A stretch of DNA of 64,000 nucleotides, from NCBI RefSeq assembly GCF_023150065.1, contig NZ_JAKLLN010000020.1, positions 1 through 64,000 on the forward strand. Direction: 5' to 3'. Source of the stretch: Zoogloea sp. GTDB lineage: Bacteria > Pseudomonadota > Gammaproteobacteria > Burkholderiales > Rhodocyclaceae. Positions 34,241 to 44,417 of this stretch are shown here, in pieces. Each line of letters starts with the position of its first letter. Position 1 is the first letter of the stretch. The position numbers were made by a program, and so were the translations under genes. The notes under the pieces are model-generated. The model did no database searches and was not told the DNA's origin. It saw nothing but the letters and a program-made list of their open reading frames with translations.

Positions 34241-36858
34241 CAGGCGGTTTCCTTTTCAGTGGCCAGAAAGTCCTGGGCGAATCGCTGCAGGACGCCGCCG
34301 GCTTCGTAGATCGAGACTTCTTCGGCCGTGTCCAACCGGCAGGTGACGGGCAGCTCGATGCGCTGCCCGTTCCGGCGGTGGATCACCAGGGTCAGGTCGG
34401 TGCGCGGCTGGCGCACGCCGACCACATCATAGGTTTCGGTGCCATCCAGGCCCAGCGTGAGGCGGGTGGTGCCGGGCTTGAACTCCAGGGGCAGCACCCC
34501 CATGCCTACCAGATTGGTTCGGTGGATGCGCTCGAAGCCTTCCGCCACGATGGCCTCCACCCCGGCCAGGCGCACCCCCTTGGCCGCCCAGTCCCGGGAC
34601 GAGCCCTGGCCATAGTCGGCACCGGCGATGATGATCAGGGGCTGCAGGCGCAGCATGTAGGTTTCGATGGCCTCCCACATGCGCATCACCTGCCCCTCCG
34701 GTTCGACCCGCGCCAATGAGCCCGCGCGGACGCTGCCATCGGCGTTGCGCACCATCTCGTTCCTGAGGGTCGGGTTGGCAAAGGTGGCACGCTGGGCAGT
34801 CATGTGATCGCCCCGGTGGGTGGCGTAGGAGTTGAAGTCTTCCTCCGGCAGACCCATCTTTGCCAGGTATTCGCCAGCCGCCGAATCCGGAAGGATGGCG
34901 TTGGAGGGCGACAGATGGTCGGTGGTGATGTTGTCCGGCAGAATGGCCAGGGGCCGCATTCCCTGCAGGGTCCGCTCGGCGGCCAGCATGCCCTCCCAAT
35001 AGGGCGGGCGGCGGATGTAGGTGGACCGTGGGCGCCAGGCGTAGAGGGGGCTGATGGCGGAGCCCTCATCCCGGCGGGGGGCGAACATCGGTTCGTAGAT
35101 CTGGCGGAACTGCTCCGGCTTGACGGCACGGGCGACGATGGCGTCGATCTCCTCGTCGGATGGCCACAGGTCCTTCAGTCGGATCTCCCTGCCGTCCATC
35201 ACGGCCAGCACGTCCTGCTCGATGTCGAAGCGCATCGTGCCGGCAATGGCGTAGGCCACCACCAGGGGGGGCGAGGCCAGGAAGGCTTGCTTGGCGTAGG
35301 GGTGGATGCGCCCGTCGAAATTGCGGTTGCCCGACAGCACGGCGGTGGCGTAGAGGTCGCGCTCGATGATCTCCTGCTGGATCGCTGGGTCGAGGGCCCC
35401 GGACATGCCGTTGCAGGTGGTGCAGGCATAGCCGACGATGCCGAAGCCGAGCCTCTCGAGTTCGGAGAGCAGCCCAGCCTCTTCCAGATAGAGTCTGGCC
35501 ACCCTGGAGCCTGGCGCAAACGAGGTCTTGACCCAGGGCTTGCGGACGAGGCCCAGAGCGTTGGCGTTACGGGCCAGCAAGCCGGCGGCCACCACGTTGC
35601 GCGGGTTGGACGTGTTGGTGCAGCTGGTGATGGCGGCGATGATCACCGCGCCGTCGGGCAGCAGGCCCTCATATTCTTCCGCCCGAGCCATTTCCAGCTT
35701 GACCGGGCCGGCGATGCCACGCTTCGTCAGTGCCGAAGTCGGCAGGCGTTTGTGGGGGTTGGACGGGCCGGCCATGTTACGGACCACCGTCGTCAGGTCG
35801 AACTCCAGCACCCGTTCGTACTTCGCGGTCTTCAGCGCTTCGGCCCACAGGCCGGTGGCCTTCGCGTACTGCTCGACCAGCGCGACCTGCTCCGGGCTGC
35901 GGCCGGTGAGCTTCAGGTAGTCGATGGTCTGCGCATCGATGTAGAACATGGCGGCGGTGGCGCCGTACTCCGGGCACATGTTGGAGATGGTGGCCCGGTC
36001 GCCGATGGACAGGCTGTCCGCTCCTTCCCCGAAGAACTCCACCCACGCACCGACGACCCTCTCCTGGCGCAGAAACTCGGTGAGCGCCAGCACGATGTCG
36101 GTGGCGGTGATGCCGGGCTGACGGGTACCCGTCAGCCTGACGCCGACGATATCGGGCAGGCGCATCATCGACGCCCGGCCCAGCATCACCGTCTCGGCTT
36201 CGAGGCCCCCCACGCCGATGGCGATCACGCCCAGGGCGTCCACATGGGGCGTATGGCTGTCGGTGCCCACGCAGGTATCGGGAAAGGCGACGCCGTCCCG
36301 GACCTGGATCACCGGCGACATTCTCTCCAGGTTGATCTGGTGCATGATCCCGTTGCCCGCCGGGATCACATCCACATTCTCGAAGGCGCGCCTGGTCCAC
36401 TCGATGAAATGGAAGCGGTCCTCATTGCGACGGTCTTCCACGGCCCGGTTCCTGGCGAAGGCCTCCGGATCGAAGCCGCCGTATTCCACCGCCAGGGAGT
36501 GATCGACGATGAGCTGGGTCGGCACCACCGGATTGACCTTGGCCGGATCGCCGCCCTGGTCGGCAATGGCGTCGCGCAGGCCGGCCAGATCCACCAGCGC
36601 GGTCTGGCCGAGGATGTCATGGCAGACCACCCGGGCCGGGTACCAGGGGAAGTCCAGGTCACGCCGGCCCTCGATGATCTGCTCAAGTGCATCGGTGAGC
36701 ATGGCCGGGTCGCAGCGGCGGACCAGTTGTTCCGCCAGCACGCGGGCAACATAAGGCAGCCCGTCGTAGGCCCCCGGGCGGATGGCGTCGATGGCGGCGC
36801 GGGTGTCGAAGTAGTCCAGCCGGGTGCCGGGCAGGGATTTGCGGTAAGCAGCGTTCAT
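34240..36858 (-). CDS. acnD: Fe/S-dependent 2-methylcitrate dehydratase AcnD
   Basis: 872 residues, aconitase family. The [4Fe-4S] cysteines are in TSCTNTSNP and YACTTCNGMSG; VGTDSHTPHVDALG and the C-terminal swivel domain GSSRDWAAKG are present. Size and presence of prpF distinguish AcnD from AcnA. It dehydrates 2-methylcitrate in propionate breakdown. The start MNAAYRKSLPGTRL at 36858 is preferred over the track start, which would run into prpC. Confidence 0.95.
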   Translation of the reverse strand: MNAAYRKSLPGTRLDYFDTRAAIDAIRPGAYDGLPYVARVLAEQLVRRCDPAMLTDALEQIIEGRRDLDFPWYPARVVCHDILGQTALVDLAGLRDAIADQGGDPAKVNPVVPTQLIVDHSLAVEYGGFDPEAFARNRAVEDRRNEDRFHFIEWTRRAFENVDVIPAGNGIMHQINLERMSPVIQVRDGVAFPDTCVGTDSHTPHVDALGVIAIGVGGLEAETVMLGRASMMRLPDIVGVRLTGTRQPGITATDIVLALTEFLRQERVVGAWVEFFGEGADSLSIGDRATISNMCPEYGATAAMFYIDAQTIDYLKLTGRSPEQVALVEQYAKATGLWAEALKTAKYERVLEFDLTTVVRNMAGPSNPHKRLPTSALTKRGIAGPVKLEMARAEEYEGLLPDGAVIIAAITSCTNTSNPRNVVAAGLLARNANALGLVRKPWVKTSFAPGSRVARLYLEEAGLLSELERLGFGIVGYACTTCNGMSGALDPAIQQEIIERDLYATAVLSGNRNFDGRIHPYAKQAFLASPPLVVAYAIAGTMRFDIEQDVLAVMDGREIRLKDLWPSDEEIDAIVARAVKPEQFRQIYEPMFAPRRDEGSAISPLYAWRPRSTYIRRPPYWEGMLAAERTLQGMRPLAILPDNITTDHLSPSNAILPDSAAGEYLAKMGLPEEDFNSYATHRGDHMTAQRATFANPTLRNEMVRNADGSVRAGSLARVEPEGQVMRMWEAIETYMLRLQPLIIIAGADYGQGSSRDWAAKGVRLAGVEAIVAEGFERIHRTNLVGMGVLPLEFKPGTTRLTLGLDGTETYDVVGVRQPRTDLTLVIHRRNGQRIELPVTCRLDTAEEVSIYEAGGVLQRFAQDFLATEKETA

Positions 36859-36871
36859 GATGACCTGGCCC

Positions 36872-38026
36872 TTACTGGCGCTGCTCGATGGGCACGAAGA
36901 CCCGGTCTTCCGGCCCGACATAGTTCGCGCTCGGGCGGATGATCTTGTTGTCGATGCGCTGCTCGATGATGTGTGCCGCCCAGCCGGAGGTACGGGCGAT
37001 CACGAAGAGCGGGGTGAACATGGCCGTCGGGACGCCCATCATGTGGTAGCTCACGGCGCTGAACCAGTCCAGGTTGGGGAACATCTGCTTGACCTCCCCC
37101 ATCACGGCTTCCAGGCGGGCAGCGATGTCGTACATCTTGGTGGAACCTGCGTCCACCGACAGTTCAGCCGCGACCCCCTTGATCACCTCGTTACGGGGGT
37201 CGGACACGGTATAGACCGGGTGGCCAAAGCCGATCACGACCTCCTTGGCCTCTACGCGGCGACGGATGTCGGCCTCGGCTTCATCCGGGCTGTCGTAGCG
37301 CTTCTGGATCTCGAAGGCCACCTCGTTGGCGCCCCCGTGCTTGGGGCCCCGCAGCGCGCCGATGGCGCCGGTGATGGCCGAGTAGATGTCCGACCCCGTG
37401 CCGGCGATGACCCGGCCGGTGAAGGTGGAGGCGTTGAATTCGTGCTCGGCGTAGAGGATCAGGGAAGTGTGCATGGAACGCTCCCACAGGGCCGAGGGCT
37501 TCTGCCCGTGCAGCAGGTGCAGAAAATGCGCGCCGATGGAGTCGTCATCCGTCTCCACATCAATGCGTTTGCCGTTGGTGGCCCAGTGGTACCAGTAGAG
37601 CAGCATGGACCCCAGGGAGGCCATCAGGCGATCGGCGATGTCCCGTGTGCCCGGAATGTTGTGGTCGTCCTTCTCCGGCAAGGCGCAGCCCAGCGCCGAC
37701 ACCCCGGTGCGCATCACGTCCATCGGATGGGCGGAGGCCGGCAGGCACTCCAGGGCTTCCTTGACGTTGGTCGGCAGTCCGCGCATGGCCTTGAGCTTGG
37801 CCTTGTAGGCCTTCAGTTCCGCCCGGGTCGGCAGCTTGCCATGCACCAGCAGGTGGGCCACCTCTTCAAACTGGCAGCGCTCGGCGATATCCATGATGTC
37901 GTAACCCCGGTAGTGCAGATCATTGCCGCTCTTGCCCACGGTGCACAGGGCGGTGTTGCCAGCGGTGATGCCCGAGAGGGCTACCGACTTCTTGGGCTTG
38001 AATGAGGACTCTTGTGGTGTGTTCAT
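36872..38026 (-). CDS. prpC: 2-methylcitrate synthase PrpC
   Basis: 384 residues, citrate synthase fold with the PrpC pattern ([32 protein letters not shown]) and active-site regions [15 protein letters not shown] and [14 protein letters not shown]. Condenses propionyl-CoA with oxaloacetate. First gene of the prp operon; divergent from the regulator at 38.2 kb. Confidence 0.95.
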   Translation of the reverse strand: MNTPQESSFKPKKSVALSGITAGNTALCTVGKSGNDLHYRGYDIMDIAERCQFEEVAHLLVHGKLPTRAELKAYKAKLKAMRGLPTNVKEALECLPASAHPMDVMRTGVSALGCALPEKDDHNIPGTRDIADRLMASLGSMLLYWYHWATNGKRIDVETDDDSIGAHFLHLLHGQKPSALWERSMHTSLILYAEHEFNASTFTGRVIAGTGSDIYSAITGAIGALRGPKHGGANEVAFEIQKRYDSPDEAEADIRRRVEAKEVVIGFGHPVYTVSDPRNEVIKGVAAELSVDAGSTKMYDIAARLEAVMGEVKQMFPNLDWFSAVSYHMMGVPTAMFTPLFVIARTSGWAAHIIEQRIDNKIIRPSANYVGPEDRVFVPIEQRQ

Positions 38027-38075
38027 TCCTGTCTCCTATGCAATTCCGCTAGGGCTTGCGCTTGTCTTGAGGAGT

Positions 38076-38157
38076 TCGCAATATACGCACCCTGATCGCA
38101 GTCACGAGCACTGAAAAGGCGAAGCGTTGCGAATGCCATTCTGCGAAATTGCGAATA
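38076..38157. promoter_or_regulatory. prpC/regulator divergent operator region
   Basis: The 174-base gap holds TCGCAATATACGCA (38076-38089; TATATT on the minus strand is a likely prpC -10), and repeated TTGCGAA-type units: GTTGCGAATG, CTGCGAA and ATTGCGAATATTG. Repeated TTGCGAA/TTTGCAAA is like RamB-type operators, so these are likely binding sites of the adjacent regulator. Confidence 0.6.
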
Positions 38158-38200
38158 TTGTGAAGATGTCATTCATTCAAACTCAAGAGAGGAGCATCCG

Positions 38201-39610
38201 ATGAAGAAAACCTTCATGGGCATCCGTCTGCGACGCTTTCGCGAAGAGCGGGGCCTGACCCAGGTTGCCCTGGCCAGGGCCCTCGAGCTCTCCCCCAGCT
38301 ACCTCAACCAGCTCGAGCAGAACCAGCGCCCCCTCAGCGTGCCGGTGCTGCTCAAGCTCAACGCCGTGTTCGGCGTCGATGTCCAGCAGTTCTCCGAGGA
38401 CGACGAAGCCCGTCTCATCGCAGACCTGCGTGAAGTCTTCCTGTCGGCTCCCGGCGAGACCCCGGTGTCCACCGCCGAGATCCGCGAGCTGGCGGCCAAC
38501 ATGCCCGCCGTGGCGCGCACGCTGATCGCCCTGGATCGGGGCCTGCGGGACCAGCGTGAGCGCACCGAGGCCCTGTCCATCCGGCTCGGCGATGATCGCA
38601 GCGGCACGTTTCGCCCGGCCCCCATGCCCTACGAGGAGGTGCGGGATTTCTTCTACGCCCGACACAACCACATCGACGAACTCGACCGCCTGGCCGAGTC
38701 GATCTTTGAATCCTGTGGTGACGACAGGGATCTGGTCGCCGCCCTCACCCAGCGCCTGGAGTCCGGGCACGGGGTGCGGGTCGCCATCGACAAGGACGAC
38801 GGTGGCGCCCAGCGCAGCTATGACAGCGCCGCCCGGGTGCTGCGCCTGTCCTCGCGCCTCCAGTGGGGGCAGCAGGCCTTCCAGCTCGCCACCCAGATCG
38901 CGTTTCTGGAGGCCCGCAGCCTCATCGACGGATTGGCGAGCGAAAGCAGCTTTGCCCTGGAAGAATCCCGCGCTCTCGCCCGCATAGGTCTCGCCAGCTA
39001 TTTTGCCGGTGCGCTGGTGCTGCCCTACAGCCGCTTCCTGGAGGCCGCCGAGGCGCTCCGCTACGACATCGGCCTGCTGGAAAGGCAGTTTGGCGTGGGC
39101 TTCGAGACGGTCTGCCACCGCCTGTCCACCCTCCAGCGCCCTGCTGCCCGCGGTGTGCCCTTCTTCTTCATCCGGGTGGACCGGGCCGGCAACATCTCCA
39201 AGCGGCAATCCGCCACCGACTTCCACTTTTCGCGCATCGGCGGCACCTGCCCCCTGTGGAACGTGTACGAGGCCTTCACGTCACCCGGGCGCATCTTCAC
39301 CCAGATTGCCGCCATGCCCGACGGCCGCCGTTACCTGTGGATCGCTCGCACCACATCCCGGGAAGCCGGTGCCTATGGCGCTCCGGAGAAGACCTTCTCC
39401 ATTGGCCTGGGCTGCGACCTGCGCCACGCGGAGCGGCTGATCTACTCCCGCGGGCTGGACCTCACCACCCCCGAGGCCGCCACGCCCATCGGCGCCGGGT
39501 GCAAGGTGTGCGAGCGGGATCACTGCTCGCAGCGGGCCTTCCCGGCCATCGGGCGAAGCCTGTCCATCGACGCAGACCACCGCTACTTCGAGCCCTATCG
39601 CCAGGACTGA
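38201..39610 (+). CDS. RamB/ScfR-type short-chain acyl regulator of prp (XRE family)
   Basis: 469 residues. N-terminal Cro/CI helix-turn-helix (GIRLRRFREERGLTQVALARALELSPSYLNQLEQNQRP), a middle IrrE/ImmA-like region, and the C-terminal DUF2083-type domain with clustered cysteines (GCKVCERDHCSQRAFPAIG). This architecture is that of RamB, PrpR of actinobacteria, and ScfR regulators of acetate, propionate and glyoxylate genes, which bind acyl-CoA. Divergent from prpC with repeated operator-like units between. GGAG lies 8 bases before the ATG. Confidence 0.88.
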   Translation: MKKTFMGIRLRRFREERGLTQVALARALELSPSYLNQLEQNQRPLSVPVLLKLNAVFGVDVQQFSEDDEARLIADLREVFLSAPGETPVSTAEIRELAANMPAVARTLIALDRGLRDQRERTEALSIRLGDDRSGTFRPAPMPYEEVRDFFYARHNHIDELDRLAESIFESCGDDRDLVAALTQRLESGHGVRVAIDKDDGGAQRSYDSAARVLRLSSRLQWGQQAFQLATQIAFLEARSLIDGLASESSFALEESRALARIGLASYFAGALVLPYSRFLEAAEALRYDIGLLERQFGVGFETVCHRLSTLQRPAARGVPFFFIRVDRAGNISKRQSATDFHFSRIGGTCPLWNVYEAFTSPGRIFTQIAAMPDGRRYLWIARTTSREAGAYGAPEKTFSIGLGCDLRHAERLIYSRGLDLTTPEAATPIGAGCKVCERDHCSQRAFPAIGRSLSIDADHRYFEPYRQD

Positions 39611-39627
39611 GAGCGCCCCACCCTACC

Positions 39628-40776
39628 CTACTCCCAGGCCAGGGCTCCTCCCGTCTGGTACTCGGTGACCCGCGTTTCGAAGAAGTTCTTCTCCTTGCGC
39701 AGGTTGGCCTGTTCGTCGAGCCAGGGCAGGACGTTCTCCGCACCGGGGAAGGGTTCGGCGAGGCCGACCTGGCGGGCCCGGCGGTTGGCCATGAAGCGGA
39801 ACTGGCGGGTGTGCAGGTCGGCGTTGTAGCCGAGGATGGGGTCACGCAGGATGTAGGCGGCGTAGGCGGACTCGGCGGCTTCTGCTTCGTCCCACAGGGC
39901 TTTCAGGGCGGACGGGTCGAGGCTCAGGTTCTCTTCCTTGAGCAGTTCGCGCACCACCCGGATGCCGAAGGCGCAGTGCAGCACCTCGTCGCGCATGATG
40001 TACTGCAGCTGTTCGGCGGCGCCCTTCATCAGGCCACGGCGCTGCAGGGCAAAGATGGGGGTGAAGCCGTTGTAGAACCAGCAGCCCTCGAAGATCGCCG
40101 CGAAGAAGAAGTAGGACAGGGCGAATTCGTGCAGGTTGTCCCGGTCGGCCAGGTCGAAGTCGGGGCGCATGACCCGTTCCAGGCGCCGGTTGGCCAGGGC
40201 GATCTTGCCGTGGATGGCGGGCACCACCCGGTAGCGGTTGTAGATCTCCTGCTGGTCGAGGCCGATGCTCTCGATGCAGTGCTGGTAGGTCCAGGTGTGC
40301 AGGGCTTCTTCATACACCTGGCGGGCCTGGTAGATCTGCAGCTCGGGGGCGCTCATCTTCTCCATCACGGCCAGGCCGATGTTGCGCATGGCCAGGATGT
40401 CGGAGGTGGTGAGGTAGGCCAGCACGTTCTCGAAGACGTGGCGCTCGGCGCCGTTGAGCTTGTGGTGGTAGTCGTGCACGTCCTGGGCCATGGAGATCTC
40501 CAGGGGCGTCCAGTGGTTGCGGTTGGCCTTCAGGAAGAACTCCCAGGCCCAGGGGTACTTGAACGGGGCCAGCTGGTTGATGTCGGTCTTGCCGCCGACG
40601 ATGCGCTTGTCGGCGGCATTCACCGGGGCCAGGGAATGGGCGGGGGATGGGTTGTCGTCAGTGCGGCCCGGGAGCGCCGCAGGGCCTGGGGCCGCGGGCT
40701 CGCCGGACAAGGGGGCAATAGCGGCTGGGGTGGCTGGGGCGGCGGTTTCCCAGTCGTCGAAACGGAAGGCACTCAT
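39628..40776 (-). CDS. nrdB: Class Ia ribonucleotide reductase small subunit NrdB
   Basis: 382 residues. Di-iron ligands and the tyrosyl radical site are visible: Asp in MAQDVHDYH, Glu-x2-His-x3-Tyr in EEALHTWTYQH, Glu in IFEGCWFYNGF and Glu/His in RDEVLHCAFG. The radical Tyr is therefore kept. A Pro/Ala-rich N-terminal extension of about 55 residues precedes the core. It begins 15 bases after the btuF-like gene and is the last gene of the nrdA operon. NrdB with NrdA makes deoxynucleotides using oxygen, without B12. Confidence 0.95.
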   Translation of the reverse strand: MSAFRFDDWETAAPATPAAIAPLSGEPAAPGPAALPGRTDDNPSPAHSLAPVNAADKRIVGGKTDINQLAPFKYPWAWEFFLKANRNHWTPLEISMAQDVHDYHHKLNGAERHVFENVLAYLTTSDILAMRNIGLAVMEKMSAPELQIYQARQVYEEALHTWTYQHCIESIGLDQQEIYNRYRVVPAIHGKIALANRRLERVMRPDFDLADRDNLHEFALSYFFFAAIFEGCWFYNGFTPIFALQRRGLMKGAAEQLQYIMRDEVLHCAFGIRVVRELLKEENLSLDPSALKALWDEAEAAESAYAAYILRDPILGYNADLHTRQFRFMANRRARQVGLAEPFPGAENVLPWLDEQANLRKEKNFFETRVTEYQTGGALAWE

Positions 40777-40791
40777 GTTCTTGGGTCCAGG

Positions 40792-41655
40792 TCACTCGCC
40801 ATAGGTGGCGATCTTCTCTTTCAGTTCATGCAGTCCGGCGAGGAAGTCGGGGCCGGGATGCGTGAAGTGCTCGGCAGCCAGGGGCAGGATGGGAATGCCC
40901 GGTTTGGCGACGGCGGGATTGCAGGAGGTGGCGCGGCGGTCCTGCAGCGCCAGGATGAGCTCGGGCTCCCTGGCGGTGATCCATGCGGCCACGTCGCCAT
41001 CCGGGGCGCCGGGCTTGAAGTTGCGGATGCTGTCGTGGTCGGCGACCACCTGGAAACCGGCGGCAGAGATCAGTTCATGCAGGGTTGTGCCCTTGCCGTA
41101 GGAATACGGCGCCGGACCGCAGGCCGACAGGATCAGCACCCGCCGCCCGCGGCTGTCCATCTTGGCTGCTACACGCCAGTCGGTATCGAAGGCGGCAAGC
41201 CGGCGGTCGATGTCGCTCACGCCGACGGCCCGGCCGACATCCCGCATCATCTCCTCCATCCCGGCCATGCCGCGAAACCCGCCGACGCGTATCGATGTTG
41301 CGCCGGGCGGGGTAGCCTTGCGCGCCACGTCGTCGCCCGTCCATTCCGAGAAGATGAGCAGATCCGGCTCCAGGTCGGCGATGGCCGGGGCGTCCGGGTC
41401 GATCACGCCGCCGGTATGGGGCAGCGGCATGGAATCGTAGCGGCTGACACCGACGATGCAGCGTGCCAGGCCCAGCCAGTCGAGGACACGGCTTATATAG
41501 GGGGACTGGCTGATGATGCGCGGGCATTCGGCAGCCTGGAGCAGGCCTGGCGAGCACAGCACGCACAGGAGCAACAGGCGAAGGTGCCGGGCCGCCTCCC
41601 CGGGCCATGCCGACAGGCTGTTCATGCGGGTGCGGGCGTGCGGTGCCGGTGTCAT
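40792..41655 (-). CDS. BtuF-like periplasmic binding protein between nrdA and nrdB
   Basis: 287 residues with a signal peptide (HLRLLLLCVLCSPGLLQA) and the helical-backbone substrate-binding fold of BtuF/FhuD: CPRIISQSPYISRVLDWLGL, IVGVSRYDSMP, IADLEPDLLIFSEW and GTTLHELISAAGFQVVA. BtuF delivers cobalamin to the BtuCD importer. Its ATG overlaps the nrdA TGA by four bases (ATGA), and nrdB starts 15 bases after it, so it is firmly inside the nrd operon. The substrate is inferred: family plus the cobalamin riboswitch upstream point to a corrinoid. No BtuCD permease genes are adjacent. An alternative start is Met11. Confidence 0.8.
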   Translation of the reverse strand: MTPAPHARTRMNSLSAWPGEAARHLRLLLLCVLCSPGLLQAAECPRIISQSPYISRVLDWLGLARCIVGVSRYDSMPLPHTGGVIDPDAPAIADLEPDLLIFSEWTGDDVARKATPPGATSIRVGGFRGMAGMEEMMRDVGRAVGVSDIDRRLAAFDTDWRVAAKMDSRGRRVLILSACGPAPYSYGKGTTLHELISAAGFQVVADHDSIRNFKPGAPDGDVAAWITAREPELILALQDRRATSCNPAVAKPGIPILPLAAEHFTHPGPDFLAGLHELKEKIATYGE

Positions 41656-44417
41656 TGGCAGGCCTCGCAGTCCGGATTGTCGATGCTGCAGAAGCGGGGC
41701 TCCTCCCCTCCCCCGCTTTCGCCGCCACCGGTCTTTTCCATCTGGCTGGCGCCCAGGGTGCGCAGGTAATAGGTGGTCTTGAGCCCGCGGATCCAGGCCA
41801 GCTTGTAGAGCTCGTCGAGCTTCTTGCCGGACGGCAGGGCCAGGTAGAGGTTGAGGGACTGGGCCTGGTCGATCCACTTCTGGCGCCGGGCGGCGGCCTC
41901 GATCAGCCAGCGGGGGTCGATCTCGAAGGCGGTGGCGTAGCGGGCCTTGAGTTCGTCGGGCACCCGCTCGATGCGCGCCAGGGAGCCGTCGAAGTACTTC
42001 AGGTCGGAGACCATCACCGGGTCCCACAGGCCGAGGGCCTTCAGGTCGCGCACCAGGGCCTCATTGACCACAGTGAACTCGCCCGACAGGTTCGATTTGA
42101 CGTAGAGGTTCTGGTACGCCGGCTCGATGCTGGCCGACACGCCGATGATGTTGGAGATGGTGGCGGTGGGAGCAATGGCCACGCAGTTGGAGTTGCGCAT
42201 GCCATGGCGGGCAATGTGGGCCTTCAGGGCCTGCCAGTCGAGGCGGACGTCCGGGTTGGTGTCCAGATAGCCGCCCCGGGTGGCGCCCAGGATGGTCAGG
42301 GACTCATGGGGCAGCACGCCCTTGTCCCACAGGCTGCCGCGGAAGCTGGAGTAAGCTCCCCGCTCCCGCGCCAGTTCGGCCGATGCCCAATAGGCCTGGA
42401 AGCACACGGCCTCCATGCTGGCGTCGGCAAACTCCACTGCCGCAGGTGAGGCGTAGGGAATGCCCAGCCGGTACAGGCAGTCGGCAAAGCCCATGATCCC
42501 GAGCCCGACCGGGCGGTGACGCAGGTTGGCGTTGCGGGCCTTGGGGGTGGCGTAGAAGTTGATGTCCACCACGTTGTCGAGCATGCGCATGGCGGTCTGC
42601 ACCGTCCGCGCCAGCTTGGCCTGGTCGAGCTGGCCGTCCTTGAGATGGGCGAGCAGGTTCACTGAGCCCAGGTTGCACACGGCGGTCTCGGCATCGGAGG
42701 TGTTGAGGGTGATCTCGGTGCACAGGTTGGAGCTGTGAACCACGCCCACGTGCTGCTGGGGCGAACGCAGATTGCACGGGTCCTTGAAGGTGATCCAGGG
42801 ATGCCCGGTCTCGAACAGCATGGTCAGCATCTTGCGCCACAGCTGGACGGCGGGCAGCTTCTTGAAGAGGCGGATTTCGCCGGCCTCGGCACGGGCTTCG
42901 TAGGCAAGGTAGGCGGTTTCGAAGGTCTGCCCGTACTTGTCGTGCAGGTCGGGCACGTCCGACGGTGAGAAGAGCGTCCACTCCGCGTTCTCGTGGACCC
43001 GCTTCATGAAGAGGTCGGGAATCCAGTTGGCGGTGTTCATGTCGTGGGTGCGGCGGCGCTCGTCGCCGGTGTTCTTGCGCAGCTCCAGGAACTCCTCGAT
43101 GTCCAGGTGCCAGGATTCCAGGTAGGCACATACCGCCCCCTTGCGCTTGCCGCCCTGATTGACCGCCACCGCGGTGTCATTGACCACCTTGAGGAAGGGA
43201 ATCACTCCCTGGCTCTGACCATTGGTGCCCTTGATGCGGCTCCCCAGAGCGCGCACCGGCGTCCAGTCGTTGCCCAGCCCGCCGGCGTACTTCTGCAGCA
43301 GGGCGTTCTCCTTGATGGACTGGTAGATGCCCTCCAGGTCGTCGGCTACCGTGGTGAGGTAGCAGGAGGACAGCTGGGAATGCAGGGTGCCGCTGTTGAA
43401 CAGGGTCGGCGTGGAGCACATGAAATCGAAGCTCGAAATCAGGTCGTAGAACTCGATGGCCCGGGCCTCCCGGTCGATCTCGCCGAGGGCCAGCCCCATG
43501 GCCACACGCATGAAGAAGATCTGCGGCAGCTCGATGCGCTGGCCGTCGATGTGCAGAAAGTAGCGGTCATAGAGGGTCTGAAGGCCCAAGTAACCAAAAA
43601 GCCGATCCCGCTCGGGCCGGATCGCGGCGGCGAGCCGGTCCAGATCGAATTCAGCAAGGCGCGGGTCGAGCAGCTCCGCTTCGATTCCTCTTCGGATGAA
43701 GCGGGGGAGATAGTCCGTGCAGGCGGCGCCCATCTGTTCGGTTGGCACCGGACGACCCAGCACCTCCTGCATCAGCCTCGCCAGCAGCAGGCGCGCGGTG
43801 GCGTAGTCGTAACCCGGGTCCGTCTCGATAAGACTGCGGGCCGACAGGATCAGGGCCTGGGTGACCTCCTCGATCGCGACTCCGTCATACAGATTGCGCA
43901 GGGCGTGCTCGAGGATCAGATCTGCCGATACGCTCTCCTCCAGCCCGATGCAGGCGGCGACGCACACCGCTCTCAGCTCGGCGACATCGAGGGGGAGCCT
44001 GGCTCCGTCCACCCTCACGTGCAGCGCGGAGGTGGTGACAGCCGCGACAACACGGGCGGCCCGCTCTTCGGCACGGCGCTCCCGGTAGAGGACGTAGGCA
44101 CGGGCCACGTCATGCTCGCCGGAGCGCATCAGGGCCAGTTCCACCTGGTCCTGGATGTCCTCGATGTGCACGGTGCCCCCGTCGGGCAGGCGACGGGTCA
44201 AGGAGCGCACCACCACGTCGGTAAGACGTGCCACCACTTCCCGCACCCGGGAAGAGCCGGCACTCTGGCTCCCCTCCACGGCGAGGAAAGCCTTGGTCAT
44301 CGCCACGGCAATCTTCTCCGGATCAAAAGCGACGACGGCGGCGTTGCGACGGATAACCTGGAAGGCCACGAGCGAAGGCTCGGTGCCTGCATTGAGGGCT
44401 AGGACGTTCGAGGACAA
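41652..44417 (-). CDS. nrdA: Class Ia ribonucleotide reductase large subunit NrdA
   Basis: About 921 residues from a TTG at 44417 with GGAGAG five bases upstream. Two ATP-cone regions come first (FQVIRRNAAVVAFDPEKIAVAMTKAFLA, and a second at about 100-180), then the ten-stranded barrel with the catalytic cysteines in GTLHSQLSSCYL and SSNLCTEI and the redox pair in the tail PDCEACQ. It reduces ribonucleotides with NrdB. The track start at 44729 would translate through the riboswitch and is wrong. An ATG at 44519 in frame gives 955 residues, nearer to the Pseudomonas length, but lacks a Shine-Dalgarno and adds an Arg-rich non-family tail. A separate small ORF overlaps this start. Confidence 0.93.
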   Translation of the reverse strand: MSSNVLALNAGTEPSLVAFQVIRRNAAVVAFDPEKIAVAMTKAFLAVEGSQSAGSSRVREVVARLTDVVVRSLTRRLPDGGTVHIEDIQDQVELALMRSGEHDVARAYVLYRERRAEERAARVVAAVTTSALHVRVDGARLPLDVAELRAVCVAACIGLEESVSADLILEHALRNLYDGVAIEEVTQALILSARSLIETDPGYDYATARLLLARLMQEVLGRPVPTEQMGAACTDYLPRFIRRGIEAELLDPRLAEFDLDRLAAAIRPERDRLFGYLGLQTLYDRYFLHIDGQRIELPQIFFMRVAMGLALGEIDREARAIEFYDLISSFDFMCSTPTLFNSGTLHSQLSSCYLTTVADDLEGIYQSIKENALLQKYAGGLGNDWTPVRALGSRIKGTNGQSQGVIPFLKVVNDTAVAVNQGGKRKGAVCAYLESWHLDIEEFLELRKNTGDERRRTHDMNTANWIPDLFMKRVHENAEWTLFSPSDVPDLHDKYGQTFETAYLAYEARAEAGEIRLFKKLPAVQLWRKMLTMLFETGHPWITFKDPCNLRSPQQHVGVVHSSNLCTEITLNTSDAETAVCNLGSVNLLAHLKDGQLDQAKLARTVQTAMRMLDNVVDINFYATPKARNANLRHRPVGLGIMGFADCLYRLGIPYASPAAVEFADASMEAVCFQAYWASAELARERGAYSSFRGSLWDKGVLPHESLTILGATRGGYLDTNPDVRLDWQALKAHIARHGMRNSNCVAIAPTATISNIIGVSASIEPAYQNLYVKSNLSGEFTVVNEALVRDLKALGLWDPVMVSDLKYFDGSLARIERVPDELKARYATAFEIDPRWLIEAAARRQKWIDQAQSLNLYLALPSGKKLDELYKLAWIRGLKTTYYLRTLGASQMEKTGGGESGGGEEPRFCSIDNPDCEACQ

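Noticed and set aside
34804-36942. 712-residue plus-strand ORF
   Set aside because: Antisense to acnD, whose Fe-S motifs are clear on the other strand.
38863-41769. 968-residue plus-strand ORF
   Set aside because: Runs across the prp regulator, nrdB and the btuF-like gene in wrong frames; no domain seen.
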